This document shows, one piece after another, positions 7,815 through 15,295 of a stretch of 64,000 bases of DNA. The notes under the pieces are model-generated. The model was given only the letters and a program-made list of their open reading frames with translations. It did no database searches and had not been told where the DNA came from. The stretch is from assembly GCF_001308875.1 (NCBI RefSeq), contig NZ_KQ465110.1, positions 143,620-207,619 on the forward strand, written 5' to 3'. Position 1 is the stretch's first letter; the number at the start of each line of letters is the position of its first letter. The translations under genes were made by a program, and so were the position numbers. This stretch comes from Lysinibacillus sp. ZYM-1 (lineage in GTDB: Bacteria; Bacillota; Bacilli; Bacillales_A; Planococcaceae).

Positions 7815-10800
7815 TTGAAAAAGTTTAAGTTTACAAAGTTCTTAAGTAGTATGCTAGCTTTCGTTATGGTGCTTTCTCTATTGGTTCCTTTGTCGAGTGC
7901 TCGTGCTGAAGAATCGAAACCATTCAAGCAGGATAGTCAAAGTGAAAGTATACTTCAACTAAAGGCGACTATCGCTGAACAGCTAAGCTTGTCTAAAGAT
8001 GGTCCAACTCTCCACGAAAGCTTACAAAATGTATCAGGCAATCAAGAGGTTGCAGTCATCATTCATTTATCTGAAAAGCCTGTTGCATTAGAGCAAGGGA
8101 TAAGCCAAGTCAAAGGCCAAAGATTCTCTAATGCCCAAGCAAATGAAGCTCGGTCAAATGTAAAAGTACAACAAGCACAAGTAAAAAAAGAGTTAGCTAC
8201 TAAAAACGTTCAGATGACTCAAGGATACACATTTGATACTGTTTTAAACGGCTTTGCGGCAACTGTAAAAGCAAACGATCTCCCGAAACTGCTTACAATA
8301 GAAGGAATTACATTAATCGAACCTGATGTAATTGTTTACGCATCAGAAGATAATACAATGAAATCATCAGAACTTATTAAGGAAGATCCAATAGAAGCTC
8401 AAATGAATACAAGTAATTCTTTCCTGGGCATCGAAGAGCTTTGGAAGGAAGGGCTTGAAGGACAAGGAATTAAAGTTGCAGTATTAGATACTGGTATTGA
8501 TACAGATCACCCTGAGTTCGCTGGAATTTACAAGGGTGGGAAAAACTTTATTCCAAATTCATCAGCTTACACGAAGCCTCGGGCAGATGACGACGCATCG
8601 GAAACATTACCTTCGGAGCGTCCTGTCGGTACACCTGAATTTAATGAAAAAGGAAGCTCGTTCTATACATCTCACGGTACACATGTTGCTGGAACAATTG
8701 CAGCAATCGGAGCTAACGAATTCGGTATAAAAGGAATTGCTCCAAAAGTAGACCTTTATGCTTACCGTGTTCTTGGTGCATATGGAAGTGGAGCTTCATC
8801 AGGTATTGTTAAAGCAATTGAAACTGCTGTAATAGAAAAAATGGACATTATCAACCTTTCACTTGGTGGGGGACCTAACTCTGAAACGGATGCTGGTTCA
8901 TTTGCTATTAATAATGCAATGATTGCTGGGACAATCGGAGTAATTGCAACAGGGAACTCTGGTCCAGATCGCGGAACAATGGGCACACCTGCAACCGCTC
9001 GTTTAGGAATTGCTGTTGGTAACACTACAAATCCTGAAACAATATATAACGGGGAAGTGAATATTACAGTTGGCGACTACAACTTAACAAAACAGCTTCC
9101 ATTAATGGGGACAACCTTTGGGGGAAATTTAGCAGCACAGCTTCAAGGAGAATTTGACCTAGTTGCTGTTCCTGGAAACGGGGAAGTAAATGACTTTGAA
9201 GGAATTGATGTAGCAGGTAAAGTGGCATTGATTTCTCGTGGCGGTATCGCATTCGTTGATAAAATTGCGAACGCAAAAGCAAATGGAGCGGTCGCAACAA
9301 TAATTCATAACTTTGCTGGTGGAACGAATGCACCGAACATTTCAGGCACACTCCTCGGTGATTCATTTGATTTTCTGCCAACATTTGATATGTCCCAAAC
9401 AGATGGCGATGCAATTCGCGCTGCATTAGCAAACGGGACCGGAAAAGTAAGCTTTAGTCAATTTGCTTCCACAAAGACACTGGGAGATGAAGTATACTCT
9501 TCAAGTTCACGTGGACCATCTACACCAAACTTTGATATTAAACCAGATGTAAGTGCGCCTGGAACAAACATTATGTCAACGATTCCAATGTACAAAAAGG
9601 ATTTCCCTGATGCAGATTATGGAAAAGCATATGATCGTAAAACAGGAACTTCTATGGCAACACCACATATTACAGGCATTGTTGCATTAATTAAACAAGC
9701 AAATCCCGATTGGAACGCGTTCGACATTAAAGTGGCGCTTTCTAATACAGCAAAGGTTTTAGATAAAACAGAATACGATGTGTTTTCTCAAGGTGCAGGG
9801 CGTGTAAATGCTTATGCAGCAGCGCATCCAGAAATTCTTGCCTATGCACTTGATAGTGCAATTTTAGATGGATCTGGTGCAGTTTCAGAAAACTTGAAAG
9901 GTACAGTTACTTTTGGTCCACAATCACTTAAAGACCAGGATATTTCAGTAACGAAACAAGTTTTAGTAAAAGATATTAAAGGCAATGGCGGCAATTATAA
10001 TGTTTCAATTGATGTGACAAAAACATTTGGTGATGCAACTGTTACAGTCGACCAACCGACATTTAATCTAGCTGGTGAGCAAGTTTTAAATATTACATTA
10101 ACTGCTTCACAAGCTACGGCACCAAATGGCTCTGAAATGCTAGGGTATATTTACATCAGCGGTGGAGCTACAGAAATTTCATTACCATTCGCAGCTGACT
10201 TTGGCGGCGAGGCAGTAACGGAACTTAAAGATTTTAAGATTACAGAAACAGACCTATCCTTTAACGGGGATGGAGTGAAAGATTCAGCGGTACTTTCATT
10301 CACATTAACTGGAGATGTAACAACTAACTATATTGAGCTTTGGGATATTATGAATCCTGATGGTGGAGAATACGGAGACGGTTACATTGGTTATCTACAT
10401 GCAGGTACTGCACTAGGAAAGGGCTCTTATACACTGAATATTGGTGGGCAGTACAAACCATGGGGAACAGAACCTGCCACAACAATTCCAGATGGTCTCT
10501 ATACAATTGACTTTACTGGTCTTTCAGCATCAGGAGCAGTTTCCGATTATATTGGACCAATTATCGTGAAAACGACTAAACCAGAAATTACTGGTTCAGT
10601 AGCTGAAGGTGTCGCTACAGGACAGGTAACAGATAAGTATATCGACTACAATGAAGAGCTATATTTATACGGTTTAAATTACAATTTAAATGATAAATTA
10701 AAAGCTTCCTATATTTCGACGGTAAATGGCGAAGTACAAGCACCAGTTGCTTTTGAATTAAATCAAGACGGTAGCTTCACATTCCCAGTAACAGCAGAAA

Positions 10801-11747
10801 CTAATGCTGTATCAGTATTAATTCATGATGCTGCCGGGAATGTTGGTGAAGCAAAAATATATGAAAAAGAAGTAGTAGAACCAGTAGTAGCGCTTTCTGT
10901 CAATCCAACTGAGCTAGACCTAACAGCTGGAGAAACTGCACAACTTACGGTAACAGAAACGTCTACACCTGCAGAAGGTGAGGCAACAGAAGAAGATGTA
11001 ACTTCAAAAGCTACTTATGTTGTTGGAGATGGAAATGTTGCAACAATAGTAAATGGATTAGTAACTGCTGTAGGTGAGGGCACGACTACAATTACTATTT
11101 CATACGGTGATAATGAAGTTACTATAAATGTTACAGTTAAAGCACCTGTTGTAGAAGCACCAATAGTAACACTAGAAATTGACCAAGCTCAGGTTGAAAC
11201 TAGAATAGGTAAGGAAGTTACAGTTAAGATTACTGAAGTAACTACTTTTGATGGTACAACAACAGAAAAGGATGTTACAAATCTTGCAACCTACGAAGTA
11301 GCAGATAATAAGATAGCTACTGTAAAAGCAGGGGCTGTAAAAGGAAAAGGTCAAGGTACTACGACGATTACGGTAACGTATGGTGAGCACACACTAACAT
11401 TTGATGTGTTGGTTGTAAAGCCAGGGAATGACAATGGTAATGGCAACGGCAATGGCAACGGCAATGGCAACGGCAACGGCAATGGCAATGGCAACGGCAA
11501 TGGCAATGGCAACGGCAACGGCAACGGCAATGGCAACGGCAATGGCAATGGCAATGGCAACGGCAATGGCAACGGCAATGGCAACGGCAATGGCAACGGC
11601 AACGGCAATGGCAATGGCAACGGCAATGGCAATGGCAACGGCAACGGCAATGGCAACGGCAATGGCAATGGCAATGGCAACGGCAATGGCAACGGCAATG
11701 GCAACGGCAATAAAAATAATAATGAAGTTACCGAAGACAAGTTATAA
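7815..11747 (+). CDS. Vpr-like secreted subtilisin (S8) protease with Big_2-type domains and (Gly-Asn)46 tail
   Basis: The 1310-residue protein begins at a TTG preceded by GGAGGAGG with 9 bases spacing. A signal peptide (cleavage likely after SSARA, about residue 31) is followed by an I9 propeptide (about 70-170) and a subtilisin catalytic domain. The triad is D225 in VLDTGIDTDHPEF, H287 in SHGTHVAGT and S613 in GTSMATPH. The large D/H-to-S spacing accommodates a PA domain (about 400-540), as in the Bacillus minor protease Vpr. Beta-rich modules follow, then two bacterial Ig-like (Big_2) repeats (about 1030-1200), each ending near TTTITVTYG or TTTITISYG. A Gly-Asn dipeptide tract and a short charged tail end the protein. 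No LPXTG or other anchor is seen, so secretion or wall retention by the tail are both possible. It should act outside the cell in peptide scavenging. Confidence 0.9.
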   Translation: MKKFKFTKFLSSMLAFVMVLSLLVPLSSARAEESKPFKQDSQSESILQLKATIAEQLSLSKDGPTLHESLQNVSGNQEVAVIIHLSEKPVALEQGISQVKGQRFSNAQANEARSNVKVQQAQVKKELATKNVQMTQGYTFDTVLNGFAATVKANDLPKLLTIEGITLIEPDVIVYASEDNTMKSSELIKEDPIEAQMNTSNSFLGIEELWKEGLEGQGIKVAVLDTGIDTDHPEFAGIYKGGKNFIPNSSAYTKPRADDDASETLPSERPVGTPEFNEKGSSFYTSHGTHVAGTIAAIGANEFGIKGIAPKVDLYAYRVLGAYGSGASSGIVKAIETAVIEKMDIINLSLGGGPNSETDAGSFAINNAMIAGTIGVIATGNSGPDRGTMGTPATARLGIAVGNTTNPETIYNGEVNITVGDYNLTKQLPLMGTTFGGNLAAQLQGEFDLVAVPGNGEVNDFEGIDVAGKVALISRGGIAFVDKIANAKANGAVATIIHNFAGGTNAPNISGTLLGDSFDFLPTFDMSQTDGDAIRAALANGTGKVSFSQFASTKTLGDEVYSSSSRGPSTPNFDIKPDVSAPGTNIMSTIPMYKKDFPDADYGKAYDRKTGTSMATPHITGIVALIKQANPDWNAFDIKVALSNTAKVLDKTEYDVFSQGAGRVNAYAAAHPEILAYALDSAILDGSGAVSENLKGTVTFGPQSLKDQDISVTKQVLVKDIKGNGGNYNVSIDVTKTFGDATVTVDQPTFNLAGEQVLNITLTASQATAPNGSEMLGYIYISGGATEISLPFAADFGGEAVTELKDFKITETDLSFNGDGVKDSAVLSFTLTGDVTTNYIELWDIMNPDGGEYGDGYIGYLHAGTALGKGSYTLNIGGQYKPWGTEPATTIPDGLYTIDFTGLSASGAVSDYIGPIIVKTTKPEITGSVAEGVATGQVTDKYIDYNEELYLYGLNYNLNDKLKASYISTVNGEVQAPVAFELNQDGSFTFPVTAETNAVSVLIHDAAGNVGEAKIYEKEVVEPVVALSVNPTELDLTAGETAQLTVTETSTPAEGEATEEDVTSKATYVVGDGNVATIVNGLVTAVGEGTTTITISYGDNEVTINVTVKAPVVEAPIVTLEIDQAQVETRIGKEVTVKITEVTTFDGTTTEKDVTNLATYEVADNKIATVKAGAVKGKGQGTTTITVTYGEHTLTFDVLVVKPGNDNGNGNGNGNGNGNGNGNGNGNGNGNGNGNGNGNGNGNGNGNGNGNGNGNGNGNGNGNGNGNGNGNGNGNGNGNGNGNGNGNGNGNGNGNGNGNKNNNEVTEDKL
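11436..11711 (+). repeat. Coding hexanucleotide repeat, 46 x GGY-AAY
   Basis: Forty-six uninterrupted 6-bp units (one GGTAAT, then GGCAAC or GGCAAT) encode Gly-Asn dipeptides. The pattern of C and T at the Asn wobble position shows a higher-order structure. Units 1-21 and units 22-41 have the same order except for one extra GGCAAC in the first block (126 versus 120 bp), and units 42-46 start a third copy. All six frames stay open, which produces long artefactual frames (Ala-Met-Ala-Thr and Leu-Pro). Confidence 0.95.
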
Positions 11748-11764
11748 TCAATTTCAGTTCAAGC

Positions 11765-11799
11765 AAAAAGAGAAATTGCATTGTGCAATTTCTCTTTTT
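11765..11799 (+). terminator. Intrinsic terminator of the S8 protease gene
   Basis: AAAAAGAGAAATTGCA pairs with TGCAATTTCTCTTTTT across a 3-base loop. It is strong and probably works in both directions. Confidence 0.9.
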
Positions 11800-11870
11800 G
11801 GTATTTTATAAAGCAATCCCTTTAAACTTTCTTGCCATATTTGTTACAAATCAGGTCCACTTTATCTCTC

Positions 11871-12257
11871 CTAAATTAACGACATTTGTTGTAGAAGCTC
11901 TTCCCATGTTTGCATTTTTTCTTTCGTTACTTTGACAAAGTCAAATTCTCCATAGTAGATAGCGTCCATAAGCTTCGGAAAATTTACCGTTTGCCACTCC
12001 TACTTTGGTTTTAATTTAACTAAAAATTTTTAATTATCTCCCCAACCACTTGTTAGTGGCACCACGATTTATGATAATCGCTCTAAATCCTGGTATTCTT
12101 TCATGTATGGGCCTTCCTCTGCAACATATGAATGATACAATGCCTTTACTGCAAAATTTTTCTCTAAACCCATTTCAGATTTTAGCTTTTTTAATTCATC
12201 ATGCAACGTTCGATGTTCATTGATAAGCTTTAGCATAATTGATTTATTATATTTCAT
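11871..12257 (-). pseudogene. Decayed gene of unknown function with three in-frame stops
   Basis: The minus-strand frame starting at the ATG at 12257 (AAAGGA 8 bases upstream) gives 62 residues (MKYNKSIMLKLINEHRTLHD...LERLS) and then a TAA. The same frame continues past it with protein-like sequence: PLTSGWGDN, stop, KFLVKLKPK, stop, then EWQTVNFPKLMDAIYYGEFD and FVKVTKEKMQTWEELLQQMS to a final TAG at 11871. No frameshift is needed, only three nonsense codons in 128. I do not recognise the family. Either the gene is a pseudogene killed by point mutations, or only the 62-residue N-terminal part is still expressed. Confidence 0.5.
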
Positions 12258-12417
12258 TACATCCGTCCTTTTTGTTTATAACTTGAATAATTACAATTTT
12301 AAAATAGTTAAATTCAGGAGAATTATATGGAACTGCAAAATCCTCGTTTCATTCGTAATCGCAAGAACACTTTAAAGATACAATAGATACTTTAGTAGAA
12401 ATACAAATCAAATCGGT

Positions 12418-12441
12418 CACTTACTTATGATATGGTTCATC
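12418..12441 (-). repeat. Degenerate third copy of the rlmH 3'-end attachment-like repeat
   Basis: On the minus strand GATGAACCATATCATAAG followed by TAAGTG matches the rlmH end in 22 of 24 positions. Beyond the core the similarity to the 14.8-kb copy continues (about 40 of 46 positions from 12418 to 12463), including the flank ATTACG that rlmH lacks. It therefore derives from an integrated copy rather than from rlmH itself. Confidence 0.65.
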
Positions 12442-12491
12442 GTAATATATCTAAATGAGGTTTACATTAAATATTGCTTTAATTGTAATGC

Positions 12492-12744
12492 TCATTTCCA
12501 CCTCTCTAATTTGTGAAAGTTTTTTACAAACATACCTGCAAAAACTTCGGAAAACCCATTTCAATGCACTTATCTTTTACAAATCGTTTCATTTCGTCTA
12601 CCAATATGTCCTTTTGCGTGAATTCCCCTTCTTAATAACAATACTTACAATCATACAACTTTTATTTAAATTTTTCTCCTATACCACGATCTCCAATTTT
12701 TTTAATGGTATGGCACAGCTTCGGCATTTTTTAAATTCTTTCAT
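12492..12744 (-). pseudogene. Frameshifted putative zinc-ribbon protein (Zn_ribbon_2 type)
   Basis: Reading the minus strand from the ATG at 12744 (AAGGT upstream) gives MKEFKKCRSCAIPLKK, then a frame change to GDRGIGEKFK, stop, KLYDCKYCY, stop, EGEFTQKDILVDEMKRFVKD and KCIEMGFPKFL. A second frame change gives AGMFVKNFHKLERWK and a stop. The order CxSCAxPL, YCSYCY-like, GEFTQ, EMGFPKFL and KLERW is the signature of a small putative zinc-ribbon family common in Firmicutes. Two frameshifts and two stops make it non-functional. The overlapping plus-strand frame of 100 codons is its shadow. Confidence 0.6.
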
Positions 12745-12769
12745 ACTATTACCTTGAAAATTACTTTTA

Positions 12770-13396
12770 TTAAGCTTCTAATGTTTTATAAATCTTTTTG
12801 ACTCTTTTTAATTGTGGTGCTGTTAGGTATTTTTCTCTTTTTCGTAACACATTCAATAATTCCTCTTTATTTTCATCTGTTACGGCTAAAAGTGTACTTT
12901 CCGAATGCTGTGGAATTTCCTTTGGTCTGCAATTCTCAAGGTGATGGAGTAATATTGGAAAAATCACATCATTGTTTTCCTTACTGACAGCAGCTAGCTT
13001 CGCAAGAGTTAGGACACCTTTATCAATTGTAATAACTGAACCAACTTTCATAGCACTTTTTAATATATCAAGATGAGCCATAATGGTTTCTGTTGCTTCC
13101 TCGGTAATCGTTGCTAATGCCGTCATTCCTCCCCAGACCAAACGATTATTACGGCTTTTTAGCAACTCTATAAAAGTCAGGACATACTTACTTATGAGTT
13201 CTGGTTTAACTTGCCCAATTTCGTACGCTACTTTAATACAATCGTATTGAATCTTTTTATCCTTGCAAGTTAGGTTTTTAATTATTTCTTCTATGCCCGT
13301 ATAATTTTCTTCATTAGCTAAACTATGTGCCAGCTCAATATTTGGCATTTCATCATTTCGACTTAGTTGAGAAGCTAACAGATTCACAACTGACAT
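12770..13396 (-). CDS. HEAT-repeat-like protein
   Basis: A 208-residue, largely alpha-helical soluble protein. Paired amphipathic helices recur about every 35-40 residues (KKIQYDCIKVAYEIGQVKPE, NNRLVWGGMTALATITEEAT, DKGVLTLAKLAAVSKENNDV). This fits a HEAT/ARM-like solenoid, a scaffold for protein-protein binding with no catalytic motif. The start ATG follows GAGGG by 6 bases. It lies between the degenerate att-like repeat (12418) and the 14.8-kb copy, so it may be cassette cargo. The partner and pathway are unknown. Confidence 0.7.
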   Translation of the reverse strand: MSVVNLLASQLSRNDEMPNIELAHSLANEENYTGIEEIIKNLTCKDKKIQYDCIKVAYEIGQVKPELISKYVLTFIELLKSRNNRLVWGGMTALATITEEATETIMAHLDILKSAMKVGSVITIDKGVLTLAKLAAVSKENNDVIFPILLHHLENCRPKEIPQHSESTLLAVTDENKEELLNVLRKREKYLTAPQLKRVKKIYKTLEA

Positions 13397-13576
13397 GATT
13401 ATCCCTCATTTATTAAATTTATTTAAGTATATACATTATCACATTTAGCCCTTAATGAATCAGGTATCTGCATCACGGAAATAGTATCATTTAATATTAG
13501 CAATATTATTGCAATATAAATGCCATGGACGAAATCAAATTAACATCTCCTTGTTCTTTTTCTCAGAAAAATCTAT

Positions 13577-13593
13577 GTTACGATGATTTTACA
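13577..13593. promoter_or_regulatory. Possible WalR-like box
   Basis: On the minus strand TGTAAA-N5-CGTAAC differs at one position from the WalR consensus TGTWAH-N5-TGTWAH. It lies about 35 bp upstream of the LysM-3D gene, whose homologue yocH is a known WalR target in Bacillus subtilis. The orientation is opposite to the gene, which lowers confidence. Confidence 0.25.
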
Positions 13594-13627
13594 TTAACAA
13601 CTAAGAACGCACATGGAGGATTAATGA

Positions 13628-14614
13628 ATGCTTAAAAAAATAATTTCAATTGTACCAGTTGCAATACTTTCTGCAACTTTAGGTGCTAATGCTCAAGCAG
13701 CAACCATTACCGTACAAAAAGGAGATACTCTTTGGGATTTATCTCGTGCACATAATACTTCTGTAGAAAATATCAAAACATTGAATCATATTACTACTAA
13801 CCTTATTCACCCTGACGATGTCCTTACCATTGCACAACAATATACCGTTAAGCAAGGTGATACACTATGGGACATAGCCCTAGATCATCAAGTCACTGTT
13901 TCGCAAATTAAAGAATGGAATCATTTACATACGGACCTTATTCATCCGGGTTTTAATCTATCCATTATTGATGGTACGAAAACGAGTACGGCTGTAACTG
14001 ACAAACCAATGAAGCCTGCAGCTCATGCAGCAAAGGAAACTACAACTTCAGTAACAAATAATACAACTGCAATGGAGAGTAAACCTAAAGAAACTGTTTC
14101 ATCAACAAGTAAAACAGCTTCAAAGGATAGTGCACCTGAAGCGACCGCTCCATCAACAAGTAATACTGCTTCAAAGGAAAATGCACCTGAAGCGACTGCT
14201 CCATCAACAAGTAATACTGCTTCAAAGGAGAATGCACCTGAAGCAACTGCTCCATCAACAAGTAATACTGCTTCAAAGGAGAATGCACCTGAAGCAACTG
14301 CTCCATCAACAAATAATACTGCTTCAAAGGAACTTATAGTAGAAGCTTCAGCCTATACGGCTTCATGTGAGGGATGTTCCGGTATTACCGCTACTGGAAT
14401 TAACCTTAAAACAAACCCAAATGCAAAGATCATCTCCGTTGACCCAGCTGTAATTCCACTGGGTAGTAAAGTTTATGTGGAAGGCTATGGTGAGGCAATC
14501 GCAGGGGATACTGGCGGTGCCATTAAAGGAAAACGAATCGATGTCTTTTTTCCTTCTCAACAAGATGCCATTAATTTTGGAGTAAAACAATTAAAGGTCA
14601 CAATATTAGACTAA
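13628..14614 (+). CDS. Secreted LysM-LysM-3D cell-wall protein (YocH-like)
   Basis: The 328-residue protein has a signal peptide (cleavage after NAQAA, about 25) and two LysM domains for peptidoglycan binding (about 27-68 and 73-115; VQKGDTLWDLSRAH and VKQGDTLWDIALDH). A Ser/Thr/Ala/Pro/Glu-rich linker is built of 17-residue repeats. The C-terminal 3D domain (about 238-328) is a double-psi barrel related to MltA/RlpA with the three aspartates of the family (SVDPAVIPLGS, AGDTGGAIKG, RIDVFF). YocH-type proteins cleave or remodel peptidoglycan and are usually controlled by WalRK, whose genes lie 12 kb away. It has its own terminator. GGAGG lies 6 bases before the ATG. Confidence 0.88.
   Translation: MLKKIISIVPVAILSATLGANAQAATITVQKGDTLWDLSRAHNTSVENIKTLNHITTNLIHPDDVLTIAQQYTVKQGDTLWDIALDHQVTVSQIKEWNHLHTDLIHPGFNLSIIDGTKTSTAVTDKPMKPAAHAAKETTTSVTNNTTAMESKPKETVSSTSKTASKDSAPEATAPSTSNTASKENAPEATAPSTSNTASKENAPEATAPSTSNTASKENAPEATAPSTNNTASKELIVEASAYTASCEGCSGITATGINLKTNPNAKIISVDPAVIPLGSKVYVEGYGEAIAGDTGGAIKGKRIDVFFPSQQDAINFGVKQLKVTILD
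14102..14332 (+). repeat. Tandem 51-bp coding repeats in the LysM-3D linker
   Basis: Four full units and one partial unit of 51 bp encode STSNTASKENAPEATAP. The first unit is diverged (STSKTASKDSAPEATAP). The inner three are identical at protein level and differ only at silent positions. Such arrays change copy number by slippage or unequal recombination. Confidence 0.92.
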
Positions 14615-14678
14615 CATATCTATTACCAGCCGATCCTTAGGATTTCTATATATGTACAAAAAGGTGACTTAAAACCTT

Positions 14679-14724
14679 AATAAGCAAAAAAAGAACCAGA
14701 TTTGGTTCTTTTTTGCTTATTTTT
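14679..14724 (+). terminator. Intrinsic terminator of the LysM-3D gene
   Basis: AATAAGCAAAAAAAGAACC pairs with GGTTCTTTTTTGCTTATT across a short loop, followed by TT. It probably acts in both directions. Confidence 0.85.
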
Positions 14725-14789
14725 CTCAGCCTTTCCAATAGGTTCGTTATTGTCACTTGCTTCTTCTCAACGTTCCAGGTGGTTCATTT

Positions 14790-14821
14790 AAAAACCGCAC
14801 TTACTTATGATACGGTTCACC
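14790..14821 (-). repeat. Perfect 32-bp copy of the rlmH 3' end (att-like site, distal)
   Basis: These 32 bases are identical and in the same orientation to 19186-19217, which spans the last codons, stop and 3' flank of rlmH. On the minus strand the core reads GAACCGTATCATAAGTAA then GTGCGGTTTTT. Staphylococcal SCC elements generate just such a duplicated rlmH end on integration. No coding use is evident here; the repeat lies between the LysM-3D terminator and the toxin-antitoxin genes. Confidence 0.85.
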
Positions 14822-14845
14822 GTAATGGATTTAAGTGCGGTTTTT
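14790..14845. repeat. 14-bp perfect inverted repeat framing the distal att-like site
   Basis: AAAAACCGCACTTA (14790-14803) is the exact complement of TAAGTGCGGTTTTT (14832-14845), with 28 bp between. It can act as a plus-strand terminator (T6 follows) or as the terminal inverted repeat of a mobile unit. The rlmH-linked copy lacks the second arm. Confidence 0.75.
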
Positions 14846-14884
14846 TCGTCTAACCTTTATAATAAAATAAAGGACGGTGATAGC

Positions 14885-15295
14885 ATGTTAAATCGAGAAG
14901 TTGAACAGCAGTTAATAAAAACAATTAATGAACAATTGAATCCAGCTTTCATTATTTTATTTGGCTCTTTTGCCAAAGGGACTGCTCGTCAAGATAGCGA
15001 TATTGACCTTGCTTATTTTAGTGAGCAGCAGCTTTCATCCTATGAACGTTTTACGCTTGCCGGAGACTTAGCAATACTCTCTGGCCGCGAAGTAGACCTT
15101 GTCGATATTAAACAAATTGATACCGTTTTCACAATGCAAATTTTTTCTGAAGGTGTGCCGATTTATATAAAAAATGAAAACGAATTTTCGCGTCAAAAAA
15201 TACGGGCATATAGTATGTATGCAACCTTGAATGAGCAACGTGCTCCAATTATAGATGCAATAAAAGAACGAGGAAGTGTATTTGGCGATGAATGA
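14885..15295 (+). CDS. mntA: MntA-type nucleotidyltransferase antitoxin
   Basis: A 136-residue minimal nucleotidyltransferase. The catalytic GSX10DXD motif is intact: G27-S28 in FGSFAKGTARQDSDIDLAYF with D39 and D41, followed by a third acidic region (REVDLVDI). In characterised MntA/HepT (type VII) systems this enzyme adds AMP to a tyrosine of the HEPN toxin and silences it. The ATG at 14885 follows AAAGGACGG; a longer frame starting within the att-like repeat has no ribosome-binding site. It overlaps the downstream hepT by 8 bases, so translation is probably coupled. It lies just inside the distal att-like repeat. Confidence 0.85.
   Translation: MLNREVEQQLIKTINEQLNPAFIILFGSFAKGTARQDSDIDLAYFSEQQLSSYERFTLAGDLAILSGREVDLVDIKQIDTVFTMQIFSEGVPIYIKNENEFSRQKIRAYSMYATLNEQRAPIIDAIKERGSVFGDE

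Noticed and set aside
11351..11811. Long open frames with Leu-Pro (minus) and Ala-Met-Ala-Thr (plus) repeats
   Set aside because: They are by-products of the GGCAAY hexamer array, which has no stop in any frame; the Gly-Asn frame is fused to a clear protease.
12258..12417. Plus-strand GGAGAATTATATGGAACTGCA start of a short frame
   Set aside because: The frame stops after 19 codons; a shifted continuation (EHFKDTIDTLVEIQIKSV) is suggestive of a remnant but too short to call.
12455..12757. Plus-strand open frame of 100 codons rich in Phe and Leu
   Set aside because: It is antisense to a recognisable zinc-ribbon pseudogene and has no ribosome-binding site.
14085..14339. Open frames antisense or shifted within the LysM-3D repeat array
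   Set aside because: Periodic shadows of the 51-bp repeat.
12435..14830. Repeats at 12.4, 14.8 and 19.2 kb as a CRISPR or IS-derived repeat
   Set aside because: Only three copies kilobases apart, one of them the coding end of rlmH; no spacers, transposase or IS ends.
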